Shown piece by piece: positions 34,909-47,904 of a stretch of DNA of 64,000 nucleotides. The stretch comes from Branchiostoma floridae. Taxonomy: Eukaryota; Chordata; Leptocardii; Amphioxiformes; Branchiostomatidae. Made by a program: the position numbers and the translations under genes. The stretch is taken from the NCBI RefSeq assembly GCF_000003815.2, contig NC_049979.1, positions 21,594,518-21,658,517 on the forward strand, given 5' to 3'. The stretch's first letter is position 1; every line of letters begins with the position of its first letter. The notes under the pieces were generated by a model, which saw only the letters and a program-made list of their open reading frames with translations, made no database searches and was not told where the DNA came from.

Positions 34909-37900
34909 ATTGTTTGACATTAGATTTGGGTTACAAGGAAAGTCCTAATTTGTTATCTGACGTTTCACATTCAATTTGGCACAATGTCAACTTGAATAAT
35001 GTAAATCCCGGTTAGAATCCCTTTATGTTATAAGTTGAGTTAAAATATAAATTTATATGGAGTAACCAATCTAGACGCCATGGTCAGCAAATACAAGTGC
35101 ATAAGTTCCCAGGTGCTTTTGACCCCCCATGCGGGTTTTAATCAGCAAGAGATTTTCACAACCGTGGACGCAACTCTACAACCAAAATTGACAATGCCAC
35201 TTTATGAGACCTTGCTTCAGGTTATACTATTGTGGTATCGTATGACCTGAACTTACCGTTTTATCTGCCCTTTTGGGGCGCGACACCTGCAGTAGAGTTC
35301 CATAGTAGAGGCTACAGACAAATCTGAGTTGTATGGTCTGGTATTCACAGTGCAGAGGACAGGAAGAAACGTGGCTTTGTTCGAACTTTCAGCTGTTCTA
35401 CGACTTCTAGTTGATTGAACCTTCTTTTTCTTTCCATTTTCATTAACTAAACCCATGTGACTGCAGGGAATCAGAATATTAAAGATTGAACTTTCGCATG
35501 GGTAGATACTTTATGAAGCCTTATTCTAGAGTATTTCAATATAATCCCCTATAGTATCTGCTCTCTTGGTGACTTTAGGAATGAATCGTAATCAAAAAAG
35601 TTGAACTTCAATTGTTTTGATATCGGAATATGTATATGATCTGTTATAAAAATTGCCGTCGTTACGGTCCGGTGGTTTTCATAAAGAACATTCGATGGAC
35701 AGGATGATCCAAATTTCACAAGGACATTTATTATCTGATGATCGTGTATCTACCTCTGACATTCGTGTCAGAAAGACCCACCCTCTTATGTACCGACAAA
35801 GTAATAGAGATGGGTCATTGTGCCAGTCTATCAATCACTTTACGAGTGATTGGGGATGTCCCCGACTATCACCGGATTCATTCGTAAGCTACGCCGAAAC
35901 ATGCGGGCAGTTCAACTGAATTAGTGTCAATGTACAGTTTGACATCCACATCAAAGGTAAAGCTTGAATTTGTAGGAAAGAAAATGGTGATTCAAGTTGG
36001 CGTTGTTAGCTGCTGATGGTCCCATGATTCGTTTGTTTTCGGATTGACCATTCCTCAAATGCTGGCTGCGAAGCAAATTCTTTATTTGCGTAAAAAAAGA
36101 CGTTTCGGCAAAGCTTACAAGAAGACCTGCAAATCCGGGGTTATCTGGAGCCACCTGTGCACTTTAACACGTACTCCGCTAAGAATACCGTAGAGGGTCT
36201 AATAGCTCGCCTGTCTGGCGTCACGTTTATGGCGTAATGATCGCACGTTATGGCCTCCCTTTGTCCTCTGTGTGTATAGGCCATTATATACGTCTTATAA
36301 CGTTCTTGTAAACTGTAAAGAGTAAACATGTAAAGCACTTGCTAGCGCTTGTTCCTGACGAAATGACACACCACCATGCACTGCTCTCAAATAGACATCA
36401 AAAGTTCACATTCAGGTAAAAGTATTACATTTGGAAACAAGTGTTCACATTAAACGATAAAAGCAACGAATTAACGGCAACCGCGGATTACTTAAGATCA
36501 CGCCACGTCATTATTAATGCACGCATTGCTCCATCTGAAATACCCTCGGTAGTTGTGCCTTCTCGGCTAATTTGAGAACGATGTCTGCTGCGGTTTGTTT
36601 GACCTAAAAGGTAATTTGTCATTCCTATACAGCATCCGTGTTAAAAAAAAAACAGAACAGCTGGCAACTCTTAATGAGTGAAATACACTGTATGCATGAC
36701 GCCCCATGATCCAACAGAAAGTGAACGCCTCATTCCAATCAACTTTCTTTGGATAGAGAATATTTGAAACACGACTCCTAGAAGCAAATTTAACGTTAAA
36801 AATGTGCCAGAGGCCTTACGGTAAAGTAATGCAGGCATCGTTAGAACACTGACGTGCTGTTGTGGTACACGTTGGAGAACAGATGCAAACGCAAATGCAC
36901 TTGTGTTCTTGGAAACAGTTCCTTCGCCGAATTCTGGAGGGGGGGCCTTTTTTTTAGGGGGGAACATTGACCCCCCCCCCCCCCCCCCCCCAAAAGAAAA
37001 GAAAAAGAAAGAGAGAAACGCCATCTCTCCACAGATCTGCGAAGGAGGCTAGGAGAAACCACCATAGCGTAACATCCCAGAAGGGACACACGGGGGATGT
37101 GAAAGAGGGATGCACTTTACTGTGCCTTTATCACCATGCGATTCAATGATCTCTTTAATGCCTTGGCCTATCCACGATGTATATTATGTGCCTCAGCTGG
37201 TTGCGCGCTATAAACACCACATAAAACAGGTCGTTTAGTACGGTCACTTGGGGAGAGGGCATAGTAGTAACCTGCACCATATACCAGAATCTGGGTGACA
37301 TCTTTCATTACTACCCTGTAATCGTACATGGACTTCACATTCAAAGTAATAAGGTCATACCTGTAAAGTCAAGCTAAATTCTGTATTGCACGGTAAATCA
37401 GAGAGGTTCAATTCATGTGGTAGAATTTACCGGTATGACGAATCTACACTGTATTCAGGACCCGTTTGCTATTGTCGATGTTAATGTAGAATGCTGTATA
37501 TAGCCCAAGATTGATGACAGAAGGCAGGGCTAAACCTAGTGTATTCTAACCTAAACCCATAAAACTGGATATTTGTTTTGAAAGAAACACAAGCTAATGA
37601 TATTATGCAATTCATGGAAATATTCCCATCCAATTTGGGAAATGGGTTCCCCACAACCAAAGCCACGTAATTGTATAAAGATGACATCCAATTACTGACA
37701 ACTAGACTCATTAACCCTATTGCAGGCCGATTGGTTGTTATGAGCGTCTAGAATCTCTTGGGGGAAACACAAAAAAGGCACACGTGTCTTGTGCAATTAT
37801 CAAAGGGATCAGTACATTCAAGCCCAATTTATATATAATGAAACGCCTCATAGAAGCTTACGCACAATTTTCAATCCTACCAGTATATAAACCCTAAGAA

Positions 37901-37924
37901 TGAGACCATTCACGTTTGCTGTAC
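34909..37924. other. No recognised gene
   Basis: Contains the poly-C tract. A small palindrome AATCACT-TTACG-AGTGATT lies near 35832. Frames at 35653-35919 and 36671-37089 are not recognised; the latter only reads the homopolymers. Confidence 0.4.
36971..36991. repeat. Poly-C tract (21 bases) beside a poly-purine tract
   Basis: Twenty-one C in a row, followed by an A/G-only stretch to about 37017 and preceded within 50 bases by G7, T8 and G6 runs. The glycine-, proline- and lysine-rich frames here are artefacts. Such tracts are prone to length errors in sequencing. Confidence 0.95.
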
Positions 37925-38168
37925 CTAACAAAACCAACACTGAAAATGGTACATTGTTTAATAATCCATATCCTATACACTCCAAGATCGTAGATGTTAA
38001 TAGCTCCTTATTAATATCGATCTTTATCCGTTGACAAAGAAATCCACCAAAGCCCGATCTGTCATCAACATCATCTCCTGTGGGTTTCGTACAAATCATG
38101 AAAGTCGCAGGAATTGGTTTGCTTCGTGCATGGTTGTGTCTACCAATAGCGAAGGATGCTGTTGACAC
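37925..38168 (-). CDS. Candidate internal exon, unidentified protein
   Basis: A minus-strand stretch of 244 bases open in one frame, preceded by an A/T-rich acceptor (CTATTTATTTAG) and ended by G|GTAC at 37925/37924. The text begins VSTASFAIGRHNHARSKPIP and continues through CTKPTGDDVDDRSGFGGFLC and RIKIDINKELL to a hydrophobic end. It has mixed, non-repetitive composition, as a soluble domain would. No family is recognised. The frame runs on past the donor to 37848, so splicing is not required. The acceptor lacks a strong pyrimidine tract. Confidence 0.28.
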
Positions 38169-38374
38169 CTAAATAAATAGTTGTTTTAAGTGTAGAAATA
38201 CACATTAAGACATTACAACATAGGGGGATGTCGCTTACAGGAGTAGAACAGAAAATCGTTAGTAATACTCACGGCAGAATGGCCTCACATGAGCGTGCAC
38301 TGCTCCACCCTTCCACCGAAGGTGCCGCCACTGGTGAACGGCTCATGTGACGTGACTCCCAGTAGGAGAATCCC

Positions 38375-38479
38375 CTACAGGCGTATCAACGGCGGCGCAG
38401 GCGGAGGAACAAGCGGCGCCTTGCTGTTGTTACCCGGCTGAAGCCCTCAAGACTACGGCAAACAAAGACGGGACATTAG
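38375..38479 (+). pseudogene. Arg-rich scrap, possibly the start of a LINE ORF2
   Basis: A GC-rich plus-strand frame of 34 codons reads QRRRRRRNKRRLAVVTRLKP and ends at a TAG at 38477. An arginine-rich run just before the endonuclease region is common in Jockey-like LINE ORFs, and I lean to that reading by resemblance only. No endonuclease motif follows, so it would be a small 5' relic. It could equally be a simple GC-rich stretch that happens to encode Arg. Confidence 0.3.
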
Positions 38480-38501
38480 ATTGATCCATAATTCAATGGG
38501 A

Positions 38502-38513
38502 GGGGGGGGGGGG
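38502..38513. repeat. Poly-G tract (12 bases)
   Basis: Twelve G in a row after a GGGA lead, just downstream of the Arg-rich scrap. Confidence 0.9.
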
Positions 38514-38792
38514 CAAGCAATGCAATTTGCATGCAGGGTAGTAGGTGAGCTAAACACATCAAAACGTTGAAAATATCTGCGGTATTAGGAGGATTTAATG
38601 ATGCTTACAGACCTCATTAGCACCATGTTAAAGCTTTATACGAATTGCAAGATACATAAACGTATGAGGTACCATCAAGTAAAGGCCTTATCAAAGTAGG
38701 TCATCCCTACGATTTCTGACGGGTCATATCCACCTAATGCAATAAAGCGCGATCCGCCGTAGGTATATTCCTTTGCTGATTCTCTCCAAATA

Positions 38793-39207
38793 GTGGATGT
38801 GACAGATCTCTTGCTCCCGTCTGCTCAAAGTACCAGAACGCCCTCAAGTAAAGCGTCTTCTAGGCAACATTTGAAAAAAAAAGCAAACGGTTCTCGCAGG
38901 AGTTTCTGTATCGATTCTTTTCAAACTGCTGCGTTCAGCCAAACAGGTTCATCGTCTATCATAGCAGATGGTCGTGTTATAAATTCTGATCTGGCGATCA
39001 ATCTTTGAAATCGGTGTCGAATTGTGGAACAATAAAACTCGTCTTGAGCTCGTTAGTGAAAATGTATCTATGTCTGGCTACCCGTGGTGTACGTATGGCA
39101 GTTATCCTCTTGATAATTGCACCCTAATATGCTCAAAGTTCAGGAATGTCATTAAAAATCTCATCGATAGTAGGACCACTAAGAGACAATGCTTGAATAT
39201 AGAATGA
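38793..39207 (+). pseudogene. Candidate decayed coding region in two frames
   Basis: Two adjoining plus-strand frames read like one protein broken by a frameshift near 39000. The first (38793-39008) is Ser/Lys-rich and ends GRVINSDLAINL. The second is open from about 38997 and includes EIGVELWNNKTRLELVSENV, then SGYPWCTYGSYPLDNC and KFRNVIKNLIDSRTTK before a stop at 39205-39207. The second part has protein-like composition with four cysteines. No family is recognised; it could be a retroelement relic, an old exon, or chance. Confidence 0.22.
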
Positions 39208-40865
39208 TGCGGTGACACCCACGAACATTATTACAGGGAAACATCAATTAACACGTAGTCGCACCACTTGTATTTGATCTAAGCAAAACATCGCACCCAT
39301 GGTAGCAGTTTCCTTGCGTTTCGTCATCATTATTCAACCAGCGCAACTGTAACAATAATAAAAAAAGATTTCTGGTGACAGCTGCCACTAATTCTCAAAC
39401 TTGGACGACTCCCAAAGTGGTCAGAGCATCACGACCATGGGGAAAAATATGTGTATGTCCAACTGAAGGTTACCAGTAACTACATGGTACGTAAACTTTA
39501 ATAACACCATAGGGAGAAACATGTCAAGAAAGTGCATGAGCCTTCCTCATTCAACCTACTATGAATTAGGGATGAAGCTTCCTGGTAGCTCAGATACAAC
39601 TCGAGAAACAAACTTTTTGAACGCTTCTAGTGCCTTAGCGAATTATCTCCTTTTGCTATTATAACTATTAGACTCTTTATCATCAAGAAGTTCCAAGAAC
39701 AACCTCAAAGAGATTGTAGCTTGCGTCTTGGAAGTGTACATTACTCTTCTTTTTAGATTAAGTTAAAATTGCTGTCTTTACCGTGCCGATGGGAAAATAT
39801 GATAGAAATGTAGTCTTTAAAATGGTATGCCTTCTGGCAATGACACTTCCATTAAAGCCTTACGATCGTTTTGTCTTTCAATGGTGATTAAGGTAGCGTA
39901 AACGTCGAGTGAAACGTCTCTTACATTAGTCTGACACAGATAAATCATATTGGAATGAATCAGCGTTGTACCTCGAAGGTGTTTTCGAGCTTGCAAACAC
40001 CGTGAAAAATCGACAACAATGAAACAGAGATAGTAGCTGTAAAGACTTTGATCCTCTTATGTTCAATTCTACTAGGCTGTCAGAGGATGATTAGGTCTAT
40101 TTGCTTTTATCAAAAACAAGAAAGGTGTTTACATATATGATGAATGACATTTGTATTGTAGTCAGTCATGTAGCCATTATCCACGGTTCATGCCATGCAT
40201 GAAATCTATTGTGTAAAACAAAGTTACTCAGGGCGGAAAGCAATTTGCTGCATACGATGAAAGAGATTAAGGCCCTAACGTGGATTGTAGCGAGCCATTT
40301 ATCAAGATTAATGACTAATATGATCGTAAAATCTAGCGTTTTGTACATAGGTGTTCATGTAAGACGATATTAGTCAACATTATCGGTCAACATGCAATAC
40401 CCTAGTGATTTGTGGAACTTAAGTGGAAAGTTTCAGTTACCATGATATCAGTTGGATGAAGTTCAACTATAGGTGTATATTATGTTCGGCCAAGCATTTA
40501 TGTCTGATTGGACGTAGGGCATAAAACAGTTGGGGAAAGTCCTAGGGGACCAATAAGCAAACATCCATAAAATGTGACATACTTCGCTAGTAGTAGTAGA
40601 AGTTGACAGATGGTTCTGCGGTTGTTGGTACCTTAGAACATAAAAGAACATAAAGCTTATGGCTTCGTATCTCTAAAGACCCACATTTGTACTTTTGGGA
40701 AAGGCACTGCTCACTTATGTCCTGTACACCTATTTCTATTCAGGTAAAAATGCAGAATAAACACCTAAGTTTGGTAAAGAGACGTAAAGCCAGAGGTCCC
40801 GTGTTTAAGAAGAGCCACACGTCTAGCACACAAGCGTTTTGGGTTACGTTACTGTATTCTGAAGA
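39208..40865. other. No recognised feature
   Basis: AT-rich DNA with only short chance-level frames. Confidence 0.45.
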
Positions 40866-41268
40866 CAGATGACTGTTGACCCTTAATTTAAACAGTTTCA
40901 GACTGTACCCCGTGGGGAAGCAAGTCCGTGGAAGCTTATTCCATAGCGATGTTGTTCTAGGAAAAAAGCTCTGAGCGTGGAACTTCCTCCTGTTAGGTGG
41001 ATTGTGGAGGAAAAAAGGATGATTTGTTTCCGTGGAAGTGGCTAAACGGGTTCAGTGAAGGTTCGCATTGAAGGCACAAGTGAGTGAAGTTCTGCCGAGC
41101 ATTTACCATGGAAGTACCGATAGAAAAGTGCTAGGCTAGCTACATCACGCCTTTGGGCCAATGGTTGTAGTGTGGCGACTAAGTCGCTGCCAACAATGTT
41201 CCTTAACCGTTTTTGTACTCTATTGAGGCAGGTCAGGGAGTTCTGGGAGGCTTTGTCTAATGTGTTAC
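40866..41268 (-). pseudogene. LINE ORF2 C-terminal relic, frameshifted
   Basis: Minus-strand reading from about 41265 gives text typical of the region after the RT domain in Jockey/RTE-like LINEs: RVQKRLRNIVGSDL, then LAQRRDVASLALFYRYFHG and a LVPSMRTFT stretch. It stops at a TAG near 41043. A different frame then continues from about 41050 down to 40880 with HPFFLHNPPNRRKFHAQSFF, PRTTSLWNKLPRTCFP and GYSLKLFKLRVN, the usual end of such proteins (a TSLWN-LP motif followed by a FK-type terminus). One frameshift near 41050 therefore separates two halves of the same old ORF. Upstream RT motifs are absent. It is of a different lineage from the 5.3-8.1 kb element, judging by the C-terminal text. 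Confidence 0.8.
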
Positions 41269-44200
41269 AGCTGCAAATCATTAACAGTATATTATGTTTT
41301 AACCACTTCAAGGGTTCTCACACGTACAAAACTGTAACATTTTTTATACTGTTCACGCTTTACTAATTTTATAGTTTGTTTAGAGTTTTGATATTGATCG
41401 TCAATTTGTCTCTCAAATGTTTATGTTTACTTTGTCGTTATCTATCTTGTAAGTTTATGTGTGTTGGATTGATTTTTTACTCTATGCTACTTTAGGAAAG
41501 TGTTTCTTAACTTGGCGTGAACTGTCTGTAGCCACCATCCATCTGGAAATGATACCAGCGAATAGTTGATTGGCTTCTGTGAGCACCGTGCTTTTGCCCT
41601 ATCCTAAAAAAATTAAGTGAATAAAATGTATACTATTATGATATACTGTATGCACCGGGTGGTATGGTAACGCACTGAGACATGCATTAAGACGCCAGCT
41701 GTACTCTTAAGAACTCAAGCGTTGACAGGTCTTTGTTTATTTACATGATTCACTGATCTCACTTTAGCATCTGTCGTCTTTTCCAATTGAGACCTGTTAA
41801 CTCCGTGACGTGAAAAGACTACATTTAAGTAGTATTCAGTCGGCATTCATTGAGAGACATTTGATTTTGTGTTTTTTTCGCGAATCATTGTAGATGAAAA
41901 ATGCCCTTGACATCTTCGATAAATACACTGGAAAGATGTTAAAGTTACTTGTTAGAAAAGTAATACACACTTTATCTAATTTCATTACACAACAAATGCA
42001 CCGATTTGCCGACCCCATTCACATTCAGTGAATCATCTCTTGCAGGTGCGAATTCTTTTTCTGCGACATGAATTCCTCACTTGTATAATGAAATCCTTTA
42101 AATGAATAACTAAAAAAAGCAAAACGAACTGAATGCGACCTCTATACCAAGATGTTGCCTAATAATGAAAGCAGATACGAAAGTTATAAGCTATGGGAGC
42201 CCCAATTCAAAGACCAATGGCGTTCAGTTGTGCATATATATATTTTACGAGGAGCTGAAATCTACTTATAAGTTCCTAGTGATTTCATTTTTAATGGAGT
42301 ATTCCTTTTAATTGCAATTAAGATGAGAGGCATGCTAGAATCGTTCTACCGTGTAGCGCACAGCGTCATTACGAGAAGCGGGACCATTAAGACTATCATT
42401 ACCTCCGTGAGGAAGGATTCTCTTCCCACAGGTTACTATTTCTGTTCGTGTGTTAACGCTATATCTCAAGATCCATCTGATGGATTTGTATGGATTCAAA
42501 AGAAACATGTAATTTGTTTTCTTTCTCACTTCATTAGCAGGTACTAATTTAAGTATATTACGTCTTCACCCCATTCCTGAAGGTAATGACCCCTATGTAA
42601 GGGAGATTTATCATTGGAAGAAGGTGTAGAATCTTTTACATTTGTGCAATGTGATTGGTATATAGGCTATGACATTCATGCACTCACAAAACTCACACAC
42701 TGATTGTTTAATATCCACGTGATTGATATTGTAGATATTCACCTCATGTAGCTTTATTTTCTTATCAATACGGAATTCTCAGTACATGTTCATTCTGTAT
42801 GTGTTACTGCCCTGTGTGCCATGTAACTGTGCTGCTACGTATGTTACAACAAACCACAGGTTAGATATCTACAATAAAGATCATTAAGCCAGTTATGGAT
42901 CTGAATAAACACAATAAACCCCACCTTAGGAGTCTTATTCCGATTCAAAGGGTCAGTGGTTAGGCTTATGATTTCCTGAATGACAACGGTATGGAGAGCG
43001 TAACAACATGCTATAAGGCTAGTCTCAAGGACGTCGCCAAAAATGTAGCCTAGATGCTCACAGAACGTTTAGTATCTTGTCGGTTTCAATGCTTTATGTG
43101 ACATAAATGGATATGTCGAAATGGAATCATCATTCAAATGCACACGGCATGAAGGTGACAGAAATGTTTATGAGAAATATCATACCCCTCACTTTAGCGT
43201 TGTGTATGGCTATCCTAATTTTGCCGCCACAAGAATACATCCAGGGAAAACTGGCTGGCAAATAAATAAGTCTAATGAAAATTGATGTTGTGTTGCGGTC
43301 CTCAGAAATTGGCTCGTAGGGTATGGGTCCCGTCTATCTTTTAAAGATTTCCCCCGAAATGCAGTTTAAGAATGTGAAACTAAATCAGAACATATTTAAA
43401 TGTACAAGCACAAGTATATCAAGAAACTGACCGAAGAAGTACAATGTTTAACACAATATAGAACACCAAATGTCGAAAGCCTTAGCCTGCTGACTGTGTG
43501 TGAAATATAGGATGTCTGTAATAAATAAATGCAACACTAGTTGAAACTTTGTTTCATCTCTCAGATGTCAGATTGAAAATATCATAGTCTATAGATCATC
43601 GGTAGACACCTAAACCGTAGACTCCGTAGTTGCTACCTGTGTTCGGTCGTGTAACTAGGGACACATAATTTGTGCAGCCATCAGCGGCTAGTTAAGAATC
43701 ATCCTTTACCTTCCTCAGTAGTAGGTGAAGGACACCACGGTTATGTTAATGGAGATTCGTCATTATATTTCCTAAGGACATACATCTGACCAAATCTACA
43801 TTAATCGAATTTGTATCGATTCTCTTGCTCCTGACACTATTTTCTCCAAATACTATGGTAATTTTCTGTACTGGGCACTCATGTGTAACTAATGTGATTT
43901 CCAGTTGGAAGACATTGTGCCTTGCTTCTGATTTGATTACAATTTTAAAGAAGGTTATGTTTGAAGGCCGTTTGTATTTTCGTGGACAGCATAGCTAGGA
44001 AAGCTGTAGATATGTATCTTAATGATGTTTGGTAACGTAAGGTGAGTAGGGGTTGTGAAAACGAAGGATAAGTTGGCCTGCTAGAGGTTTTCTACGGTAC
44101 TGCAGTGGAGCTCTAGGTTTTGTGTTCTAGATATTGTGTGGTTGTTAGGCGATAGATCTTGTTCTATAAATTAGGTGGAAAAGTTTTGGTTCCTTTGTGC

Positions 44201-45433
44201 TTTTTTAAACTATAGGGGCCGGTGTCAGTTCAGTTCCGATATATTCACTGCTAAAAAAAAATATTGGTTACTAAACCTGATTAATAAGTTAATACGATCA
44301 TAGCAGGCAGTGTCAAATGAATACATATGCAGAATCCGACCAGTCTGCTCTGCACTCCATGATCTTTTGAATTATGCATAATGAGAAAGAAGACAATTAG
44401 CACCAGGGTCACTAGACTGTTTTATCTTGCTAATGCCGTCTAGGGAGAATAGAAGGTGTTGGTTTTGACTACCTTTGAGTATCCCCTTGAAACATTAAAC
44501 TGCAGTATCCAGGATTCGAGTGGAATATTATTACAACTATATGGCAGGCCTTAAGGGGGAACTAAGAAATAAGTACAGAAGAAGTAAGGTCATCAATAAG
44601 CTGTCTAAGGTATGCGATCAATACTTAAGTATACTAAAGTAGCCTTAGATATCTCACTGTTTGTTCGGTACTAGAAAGAGCCCAAGATATGAATCTTTGC
44701 TGATCAATTAAGATGTATTTCAGAGGAAGACAACAAAGAAAAGAAATAAGGATGAAATGAACAACAACAACAAAATTAATTGAGAAACTAGTATTTGATT
44801 TATTCCAACGACGTCAATTTGGTGTGTCAAGGTTTCATATTCTCGAATGTATTTTTGGCCATGTTGATTTGATTATATGGGTAACATCCTCTGGGAATCC
44901 CCAACTGATGTGAGCGTGCGAATAAAAGAAAAGATGGCCAAAAACGTCACCCTAATTGTAAAATCTAAGTAGTTTGGAAGGTTGGACAAATGACAAACAC
45001 ATAGTATTGAATACCGAACAAAAGATTCTTTAAATTTTGTCTTCACAGTCTTCGTCTTTGACATTAGAATTGACGATGACAATAGTGTATGTTTCCGATA
45101 TAATATTTTTCTTTTAATCTACTTCATGTATTTTCTCCTTTTATTGCTGCTTTATACGATTCAAAGCATGGTTCACCAACCTTTTCATTTTTTTGAAACA
45201 GTCGAAAATTGATGAGCGCGGATGTCATCCATATAATCAAATAAACATCGCCTTAGAACAAATTGCTCCAAATGTTATGTCCTTGGCATTCACGTGGTAT
45301 CTATGTCTTTTGGAATCCAAGTTCCTCATGTGACACAAACCGTTTGTTGAAAGTAGGTTGATATAAATGCAGCTATTTGTATTGTGTCTGTAGGTATCAG
45401 TCGAAATAACAAAATTTGATTTAAAGAAATAAG

Positions 45434-45436
<3 letters not shown>
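41269..45436. other. No recognised feature
   Basis: Long AT-rich stretch without readable repeats or frames above chance. The first bases may still belong to the 41-kb LINE relic. Confidence 0.45.

Positions 45437-45468
<32 letters not shown>
45437..45468. repeat. (AT)16 microsatellite
   Basis: Thirty-two bases of uninterrupted AT, about 120 bases before the 45.6-kb LINE relic. Confidence 0.97.
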
Positions 45469-45471
<3 letters not shown>

Positions 45472-45592
45472 TCTTTTTATTATGAAATTACGACACGTCA
45501 CTAGTACTTGTTGTACGCATGTCCGGATTAGACCTAGCCTGAATAAATCAAGCTTCTAGCAGCCCTCCCACTGGTCTCCACCGAAAGCTTGA

Positions 45593-45950
45593 TTGTCCAC
45601 ATCTGTCAGCATAGCCTTCCGAATTCCCTCATCAAGAATTGATTACCACAGATATTCTTATTACATCAAGGCAGCACGCGATTGGAAGGCCCTCCCGAAA
45701 TACATAGTCCAAGTCAAGAATGCCCTCCGTACCAGATATTACCTTCAACCAAAGGCAACGGGTACTCGCCGCCACACAGCAGAGTGGCGGTCAGGGAGCG
45801 GCGCCCCTGCCCACTGAGGAGCCAAAAGACACCTGCCAACCAGCCACGAACCACACCCAACTGCACCTGCAAGTAGATCATGAATGATGCCCCCTCACTC
45901 CAGTGCCTGAGTCCTCAACTAAATTAGGTTTGGCACTTAAAAGAGGAAGA
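45593..45950 (+). pseudogene. LINE ORF2 C-terminal relic with 3'UTR piece
   Basis: The plus-strand frame at 45593-45817 includes FRIPSSRIDYHRYSYYIKAA followed by RDWKALP. This is the pattern of LINE ORF2 C-termini, in which a DYYKYSFFPRTIRDWN-LP type motif follows the thumb domain. After the frame ends, the GC-rich stretch to about 45950 (rich in CC and CA) is unlike its AT-rich surroundings and is probably attached 3'UTR. No catalytic RT motif is present, so this is a dead 3' fragment produced by 5' truncation. Family assignment is by motif only. Confidence 0.65.
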
Positions 45951-47904
45951 GAATCAGAAAAATCTTAATCCTGTTCATTTATGCATTTATGCATATATGT
46001 CCTGGACAAATTGCTGTCAGACTAAGAATTGCCTATTAACATACTGTTAGAGGTTGTGATCGGTTTTCCATTGTGACTATTGGTGGCCCGAGCGAGTTAG
46101 AGGTGAAAAGGGCCTTGGCAGCGAGAGACTGTGTGTAGTCATGTAAACACAAGATTGGACCCTTCTTAGAATTCAAAAAACTACATCAATGGTTAAGCCC
46201 GGCTTTTCCATACGAGACGCATAGGCGGCGGCCATAGCTGAATCAAAAAGTGACCCCAACTTAAATGTCGTTGAACTGAATATCTCTACGCAGTGCGTCA
46301 TTCGTGACATTTGATCGCGATTTTGGAAACAGAGGACGTTTTCTCATTAGGAAGCTAATTACACCAGGGCAACAGATGAGCCAGTGCGCCTAATCGACGA
46401 TTTTGGAAAAAAAAGAAGACACATGTCACCGAGAAGGTATTTGCTTATAATGTTGTCTTCTTTCGATTTTACATTTCATGTATAGTGCTGGCAGCACTTA
46501 TACATATAATACAAAGAAAAGTCTTTTTTAAAACATCCAAAATTCTACTTAACAAACAAAAGATGCAGGTAAAACAAACCTTGATATATTATTGATTATT
46601 CTCTCTGTTGAGCAATTTTTTGAGGAACCAAAACTCTTTACAATCTAAGTAATAGAAACTATTTCAAGAAGTATTCATGTATTCAGTAGCCGTTTCTGAC
46701 TTAGGCTACAAAGGTTTATTGGCCCTTGTTTCATCCCCGCACTGCCCATCTTGATATCCAGCTAAGCAACACGTATCGGCAAACACGTAAAAGGACAGCA
46801 GTTTTACCTCCATTAAACCAGGATTGCAGTGGAATAGCAGTATTTTGGGACTATCAATCATTCTTTATGTATATCGGATCCTTGAACAGATTTTGTTTTG
46901 CTACAGCGGCCTTTTAAGTCATAGTTTTTACTTTTTTATGCCTCTTACGTTTTTGTTATCTCTCATTGCGTTACGAACGCTTAGTTGCTGAAAGCGCCCC
47001 CTACAAAATCAGCGCTGCCCTCCACAAATATATCTGTGTACGTACGTATAGACAGTTACAGCACCAAACTTTCCATAAGATAGGCATCATCATCATTTAT
47101 CAACTATTTTGTCATTAAGAATATTTTTGACAGTACTAGAAAGAAATATGTAATGCGCAGCATGCAGTTCCAGATCGAACTTGAACAAAAGCATCAGCCA
47201 CCGCAACAAAACACACAGTTTTTTCTTGGAGGTATTGAAGTTAGATTTACTCGTAAAGTTAAGCAAACGATACTTCATGTTAGCATATTCAATACCTGAA
47301 GCATTGCCAACACATTACACGGTCAGTAGGTTTGAGACTACTGGAGGGTGGAAACAATAAAGTGGCGTAAAAACGATTTAATCAAAATCATATCAACATC
47401 GATCAATTGTGTCTCATCCATTCGTTTTGTCAATTTTGGCTTAACTGATATCCTTACATTGTAGCTGCCTAAAGGCAAAACACTTAGGGCCGATCTAATC
47501 TGTTGACCCTTAGAAATCTTATAAAAAGGTTTATAGAAAAACTTGAATCTTACTCTATTCAATCCTGTGTGCTTGCGCAAAACACCAACTAGCTTGTTTG
47601 AATACTACATTCGATTGTTGTGTGTTGTCGTTTTAAAGCAGTGATTTTGATACATACGGCGAGTGGCAGAATATGTTACAAAATATATAGACCGCACCAA
47701 CTCAGGCTCATTTCAAAGTAGGCTCAATAGATTGACCTACTTAGGCGACGGCGTGTGAATTATTCGGAGATTATAGAAGACTTCATACGGATTAGTAGAA
47801 CGTAGAAGACATTACCACAGAGCCATACTGTCTAGGGAGAGAAGAAAGAAGGATTTACCAGAAGTGTGTCAATCGTTTACAAACATATGCACACAAGGAA
47901 CTGC
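45951..47904. other. No recognised gene
   Basis: A GTGGCCCGAGCGAGTTAGAG text near 46083 is faintly tRNA-like but lacks a B box. A direct repeat of CGATTTTGGAAA occurs near 46318 and 46398. Nothing else stands out. Confidence 0.35.

Noticed and set aside
34705-34917. A 70-codon frame with repeated RGGFNFAV units
   Set aside because: It is only a translation of the TTCGCGG repeats of the MITE.
36671-37089. Gly-, Pro- and Lys-rich frames
   Set aside because: Produced by the C21 tract and adjacent G, T and purine runs.
46083-46140. tRNA-like text GTGGCCCGAGCGAGTTAGAG
   Set aside because: No matching acceptor stem, anticodon arm or GGTTC-type T loop could be placed downstream, so no tRNA gene is called.
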